Assembly (NCBI GenBank): GCA_031266095.1
Contig: JAISBR010000027.1
Coordinates: 1 to 25,731, forward strand
DNA length: 25,731 bases
DNA from: Treponema sp.
GTDB lineage: Bacteria; Spirochaetota; Spirochaetia; Treponematales; Breznakiellaceae
Reading direction: 5' to 3'
Numbering within the stretch: the first letter of the stretch is position 1; every line of letters begins with the position of its first letter. The translations under genes were made by a program, and so were the position numbers. The notes under the pieces are model-generated. The model was not told the origin of the DNA and searched no databases. It saw only the letters and a list, made by a program, of their open reading frames with translations. This document shows positions 23,159-25,731 of the stretch, in pieces.

Positions 23159-23243
23159 GGAAGGCGGCTTCCCAGGCTTAGGGAAGGGTACTTCCCAGGC
23201 TTAGGGAAGGGTACTTCCCAGGCTTAGGGAAGACGGCTTCCCC
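23151..23243. repeat. Four tandem 23-24-bp hairpin units over the stop codon
   Basis: Units at 23151-23173, 23174-23196, 23197-23219 and 23220-23243, with a fifth partial copy (AGGTTTAG). Units 2 and 3 are identical; 1 and 4 differ mainly in the loop. Each begins AGGCTTAGG, so the gene's final codons and stop are repeated, and each holds a 6-bp stem GGGAAG-(4 nt)-CTTCCC. No spacers differ, so this is not CRISPR. Confidence 0.93.
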
Positions 23244-23338
23244 AGGTTTAGAAAACCGTTCCGCCGTCGGCGGAGCGTAACGCAAACAAAGCCCCGCCGG
23301 AGAGGGAGGCCGGCGGGCGGTAATAAGGAGTAAAGCAC

Positions 23339-25477
23339 ATGATACGGAAAAGAACAGTAACACAGGCGGTTCCGGCGGCACTTATCGCGCCGTTGGTTTT
23401 GGCGGCGGCGATAGCTGTGCTGGCGATGGTCCTATTCGCCGGATGCTCATCGCCGTACAGCAGCCCCAACTGGCCCTATGGCAGCGGCGGCGGTCATACC
23501 CCCGGCGGGGGCTTGAATCCCCTTTCGATGGATACGACGCCTCCGGGGGTCGTTACGCACCTGGCGGCCCTCACCGGGAGCGGGACGGTGGCCTTTACCT
23601 GGCTGGACCCCGCGGACGATGATCTTGACCATGTAGAGATATGGGCCGGGACCAGCGCCTCGAACGGTACGGTTGTCGGGTCCATAAGCAAGGGGAAGCA
23701 GACCTATACGGGGACCGGCGCGGCGGGCGCGGAGCTCTACTACCACTTTATTACCGTCGATAAAAGCGGCAACCGGAGCGCCGCCGTCAATTATATGGTT
23801 AAACTCGAGGTGATTGTGGCGGACGTTACGAACCTCGTGGGCATAATCACCGGCGTTGATTCGGTCAGGCTCTCCTGGACGGATCCCGCGGGTCCCGCTT
23901 TTTACCAGGCGGATATTACGCATGACGGGGGCGGCGGGCCGGTGTACGTACCCAAGGGAACGGAACAATCCGCGTGGAACGGCCTCTCCTCAGGCACGAC
24001 GTATCAATTTACGGTTAAAGCCATCAACGGCGGCTCAAGCGGGGGCGTCAGCGTCTCGATGACACTCACTCAGGACACGACGCCTCCGGGGCCCGTTACG
24101 GGCCTCGGCGCAATCGACGGCGGCTTCGGTTCGGTTGATCTCAACTGGACCAACCCCGGTGACACGGACGTGCAGTATGTGGAGATCATCTGCGATCCCT
24201 TGAGCGGGCCGGCGCAGACAATAAACGCGACTCCCGGAGCCGCCGGAACCTACACCTGGAACGGCCTGGCCGGCGGGGTGACGTATACCTTTACCCTCAA
24301 AGCCGTGGATCACAGCGGGAACCGGAGCGAGGGGAGGACCGTTACCGGGACGCCCCTGGACATGACGCCCCCCGGACCGGTGACGGGCCTTCAGGGAATT
24401 TCCGGTGACGCCAGTGTAGTCCTTACCTGGACGGATCCCGGCGAAGCCGATCTGGCCTATGTACAAATCGAGTGTGATGAGATTCCCGGGCCGGCGCGGA
24501 CGGTAAACGCGGGAACCGGAACCTACACCTGGAGCGGCCTGACCAAAGGCGCGTCGTATACCTTTACCGTTACCACCCGCGATACCTCAGGCAATCTGAA
24601 CGTGGCGGCGGTAAGCGTCGGACCGGTTCCTGTTATCCTTGCCGGGGGCGGGACCATAAGCTTCGCGAAGGTGGAGGGCGATCCCTCGAAGATATGGGAA
24701 ATCCACACCTTCACCGCGTCAGGCGCACTTACCTTTCCTTCCGGCTATACCTCCGTAACCGCCGATTACCTTATCGTGGCGGGCGGCGGCGGTTCAGGCG
24801 GTGACCAAAACAATAATATCGACTCTGACTTTGCCGGCGGCGGCGGCGCGGGCGGACTGCGGTATGCAACCGGGGCGGCACTGATTCCGCAAGGCGGTGT
24901 TGTGCAGATAACCGTCGGAGCGGGAGGCGCTGGAGGTCAAAAGCAGACCCAGGGCACGGACGGCGAACCGTCCGCAATCGGGACTATTGAGGTTCCCGGG
25001 GGCGGGGGCGGCGGCGGCGCGTATGGCAATATGACCGGCAGGCCCGGCGGGTCGGGCGGGGGCGGCGGCGCGGGAAATAAGAGTGGCCATGGCAATGGAG
25101 GCGCGCGCAGCAGCGGCGATACTGACATACTGGGAAACAGGGGCGGTAATGGCTCGGGCGGCAGCGGCAGCAACTCAAATTCCGGCGGGGGAGGCGGCGG
25201 CGCCAGAGGCCAGGGAACTGACTCACCAGGCAGCAGCAATAACGCACTGGCGGGGGGCGCTCCCTGGGATGCCGCTGTCGAGGGCGCTTCCTGGCTCGTG
25301 GACGCCACCGGAACGGCAGCGTTTTCCCGGGGCGGCAACGGCGGCGGCACAAACGCCCCCCAGGGCGGCAAGGCCGGTGTCAATTACGGCGACGGCGGGT
25401 CGTCCGGTAACAACCGGCAGCAACTGGGCGGCGCCGGGCACAGCGGCGTCGTGGTGATCCGCTTCCAGCGGGACTGA
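23339..25477 (+). CDS. Surface lipoprotein with FN3 repeats and glycine-rich C-terminus
   Basis: A 712-residue exported protein. The signal ends in a lipobox, VLFAGC with C36 as the lipidated residue. Four FN3-like domains follow, roughly 65-155, 157-245, 248-340 and 343-430; the first, third and fourth open with D(T/M)TPPG and the last two share TYTWxGL and YTFT, so they are recent duplicates. From about 437 (ISFAKVEGDPSKIWEIHTF) begins a glycine-rich beta domain with ADYLIVAGGGGSGG, many GGGG runs and the ending GHSGVVVIRF, a module common in phage tail fibres and spirochaete surface proteins. It probably stands on the outer surface and binds a glycan or host/partner structure; this is inference. 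ATG 23339 follows TAAGGAG. An 8-bp hairpin (CCCGCCGG/CCGGCGGG) lies in the leader just upstream. It may be co-expressed with the HU-like gene. Confidence 0.85.
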   Translation: MIRKRTVTQAVPAALIAPLVLAAAIAVLAMVLFAGCSSPYSSPNWPYGSGGGHTPGGGLNPLSMDTTPPGVVTHLAALTGSGTVAFTWLDPADDDLDHVEIWAGTSASNGTVVGSISKGKQTYTGTGAAGAELYYHFITVDKSGNRSAAVNYMVKLEVIVADVTNLVGIITGVDSVRLSWTDPAGPAFYQADITHDGGGGPVYVPKGTEQSAWNGLSSGTTYQFTVKAINGGSSGGVSVSMTLTQDTTPPGPVTGLGAIDGGFGSVDLNWTNPGDTDVQYVEIICDPLSGPAQTINATPGAAGTYTWNGLAGGVTYTFTLKAVDHSGNRSEGRTVTGTPLDMTPPGPVTGLQGISGDASVVLTWTDPGEADLAYVQIECDEIPGPARTVNAGTGTYTWSGLTKGASYTFTVTTRDTSGNLNVAAVSVGPVPVILAGGGTISFAKVEGDPSKIWEIHTFTASGALTFPSGYTSVTADYLIVAGGGGSGGDQNNNIDSDFAGGGGAGGLRYATGAALIPQGGVVQITVGAGGAGGQKQTQGTDGEPSAIGTIEVPGGGGGGGAYGNMTGRPGGSGGGGGAGNKSGHGNGGARSSGDTDILGNRGGNGSGGSGSNSNSGGGGGGARGQGTDSPGSSNNALAGGAPWDAAVEGASWLVDATGTAAFSRGGNGGGTNAPQGGKAGVNYGDGGSSGNNRQQLGGAGHSGVVVIRFQRD

Positions 25478-25479
25478 TT

Positions 25480-25586
25480 ACCACAATCCGCCATCCATGA
25501 CGGATTGTGGTCTCGGAGTTTCGCTTTGCGAAACTCCACCCGGCCGCCTCGGGCGGCCGGCCTGGATACAGCGCCATCCGTGGCGC
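25480..25586. repeat. Cluster of four consecutive hairpins after the lipoprotein gene
   Basis: Four stems in 107 bp: 11 bp with a 10-nt loop (25480-25511, ACCACAATCCG), 10 bp with loop TTT (25515-25537, GGAGTTTCGC), 9 bp with loop TCG (25540-25560, CCGGCCGCC) and 6 bp with loop TCCG (25571-25586, GCGCCA). All stems are perfect. None has a T-run, so they are not standard terminators, though together they would strongly protect a 3' end. A cluster of REP-like units is likely. Part of the first (AATCCGCCATCCATG) also occurs at about 2798. Confidence 0.85.
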
Positions 25587-25731
25587 CGCCCCGCAGGAGC
25601 AAAGGAAGAAGAAGATTAAACCGCGAAGATGCTATGATTTGAATTATCGGGAGTAAGTGGTACTCTGGTCTGACGGGGCCAGAGAGCCGGTGGCAGGTTG
25701 GTTTGCGACGTGAGGAAATCCGGAGGTGCTT
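25587..25731 (+). other. Structured leader of a gene beyond the right edge
   Basis: After the hairpin cluster comes TGC-TATGAT (25630-25638), a possible extended -10. Then an 8-bp stem with one G-T pair (25663-25670 with 25677-25684, CTCTGGTC/GGCCAGAG), the words AGAGAGCC and GGTTGGT, and at the edge GGAGGTGCTT, which looks like a ribosome site with its start codon just outside. Some words recall T-box or RNase P RNA, but the fold needed for either is not evident in what is visible. Confidence 0.3.
25630..25638 (+). promoter_or_regulatory. Candidate extended -10 promoter at the right end
   Basis: TGC followed by TATGAT, identical to the nine bases proposed for pyrE. No good -35 is seen. It would give a leader of about 90 nt reaching the ribosome-site-like sequence at the window edge. 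Confidence 0.35.

Noticed and set aside
23151..23243. CRISPR array
   Set aside because: The units are head-to-tail with no unique spacers, and the hairpin is inside each unit; it is a simple tandem repeat.
24780..25470. Antisense Pro/Arg-rich frames opposite the glycine-rich domain
   Set aside because: They come from GGC/GGG repeats read on the other strand; the lipoprotein frame has a signal peptide, FN3 domains and a ribosome site.
25680..25731. 5' part of RNase P RNA, because of GAGGAAATCCGGA
   Set aside because: It lacks one base of the conserved GAGGAAAGTCCGG word, and the hairpin upstream does not fit the expected P1-P3 order.

Overview
The window looks like part of a spirochaete chromosome, most likely a Treponema-like, insect-gut type organism. 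This is inferred from gene content: two large hybrid kinases with Hpt domains, tandem HD-GYP regulators, an HU-like/DUF4469 protein, a glycine-rich FN3 lipoprotein and frequent GTG/TTG starts with good Shine-Dalgarno sites. No rRNA or other strict marker is present, so the assignment is moderate. Most of the window is GC-rich; the lysin gene at the left end is visibly more AT-rich.

Layout. (1) 1-2,500 is a phage-tail or prophage remnant: a CHAP-type lysin on the minus strand, a tail-fibre-like stalk gene, its detached and frameshifted receptor-binding head, and a small acidic tail-associated protein. (2) 2,500-3,100 is a degraded mobile-element scar with a transposase C-terminal fragment, closed by a strong terminator. 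(3) 3,109-9,719, plus strand, is housekeeping and transport: pyrE; an AfuA/FbpABC-like ABC importer (binding protein whose 3' end is rewritten by a 20-bp tandem duplication, double-length permease with an extra extracytoplasmic domain, ATPase) split by two palindromic elements; and D-Ala-D-Ala ligase. (4) 9,734-20,655, minus strand, is one tightly packed eight-gene signalling operon. In transcription order it encodes a diacylglycerol-kinase-like protein, a membrane hybrid histidine kinase with Hpt, two REC-HD-GYP (c-di-GMP phosphodiesterase type) regulators, two small receivers, a FIST-domain sensor and a soluble PAS hybrid kinase with Hpt. Several genes overlap. The two kinases and the two HD-GYP proteins are paralogous pairs, so the locus grew by duplication. 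The FIST protein next to the PAS kinase resembles the known NosP/kinase arrangement and suggests a gas- or ligand-responsive phosphorelay feeding c-di-GMP breakdown. (5) 20,901-21,954 holds a hotdog thioesterase and a divergent zinc-ribbon NUDIX hydrolase whose promoter predicts a leaderless mRNA. (6) 21,955-25,731 is an accessory region. An 18-C homopolymer sits where the -35 box should be, in front of a TATAAT and a hairpin-rich leader, and drives an HU-like/DUF4469 gene. A four-copy hairpin repeat follows its stop codon, then a large FN3/glycine-rich lipoprotein, then four consecutive near-perfect hairpins and the structured leader of a gene beyond the edge.

The most notable points are the probable phase-variable poly-C promoter, the FIST/hybrid-kinase/HD-GYP operon with an unexplained conserved C-terminal module in both kinases, two genes altered by small mutations (tail adhesin and ABC binding protein), and the density of palindromic elements.
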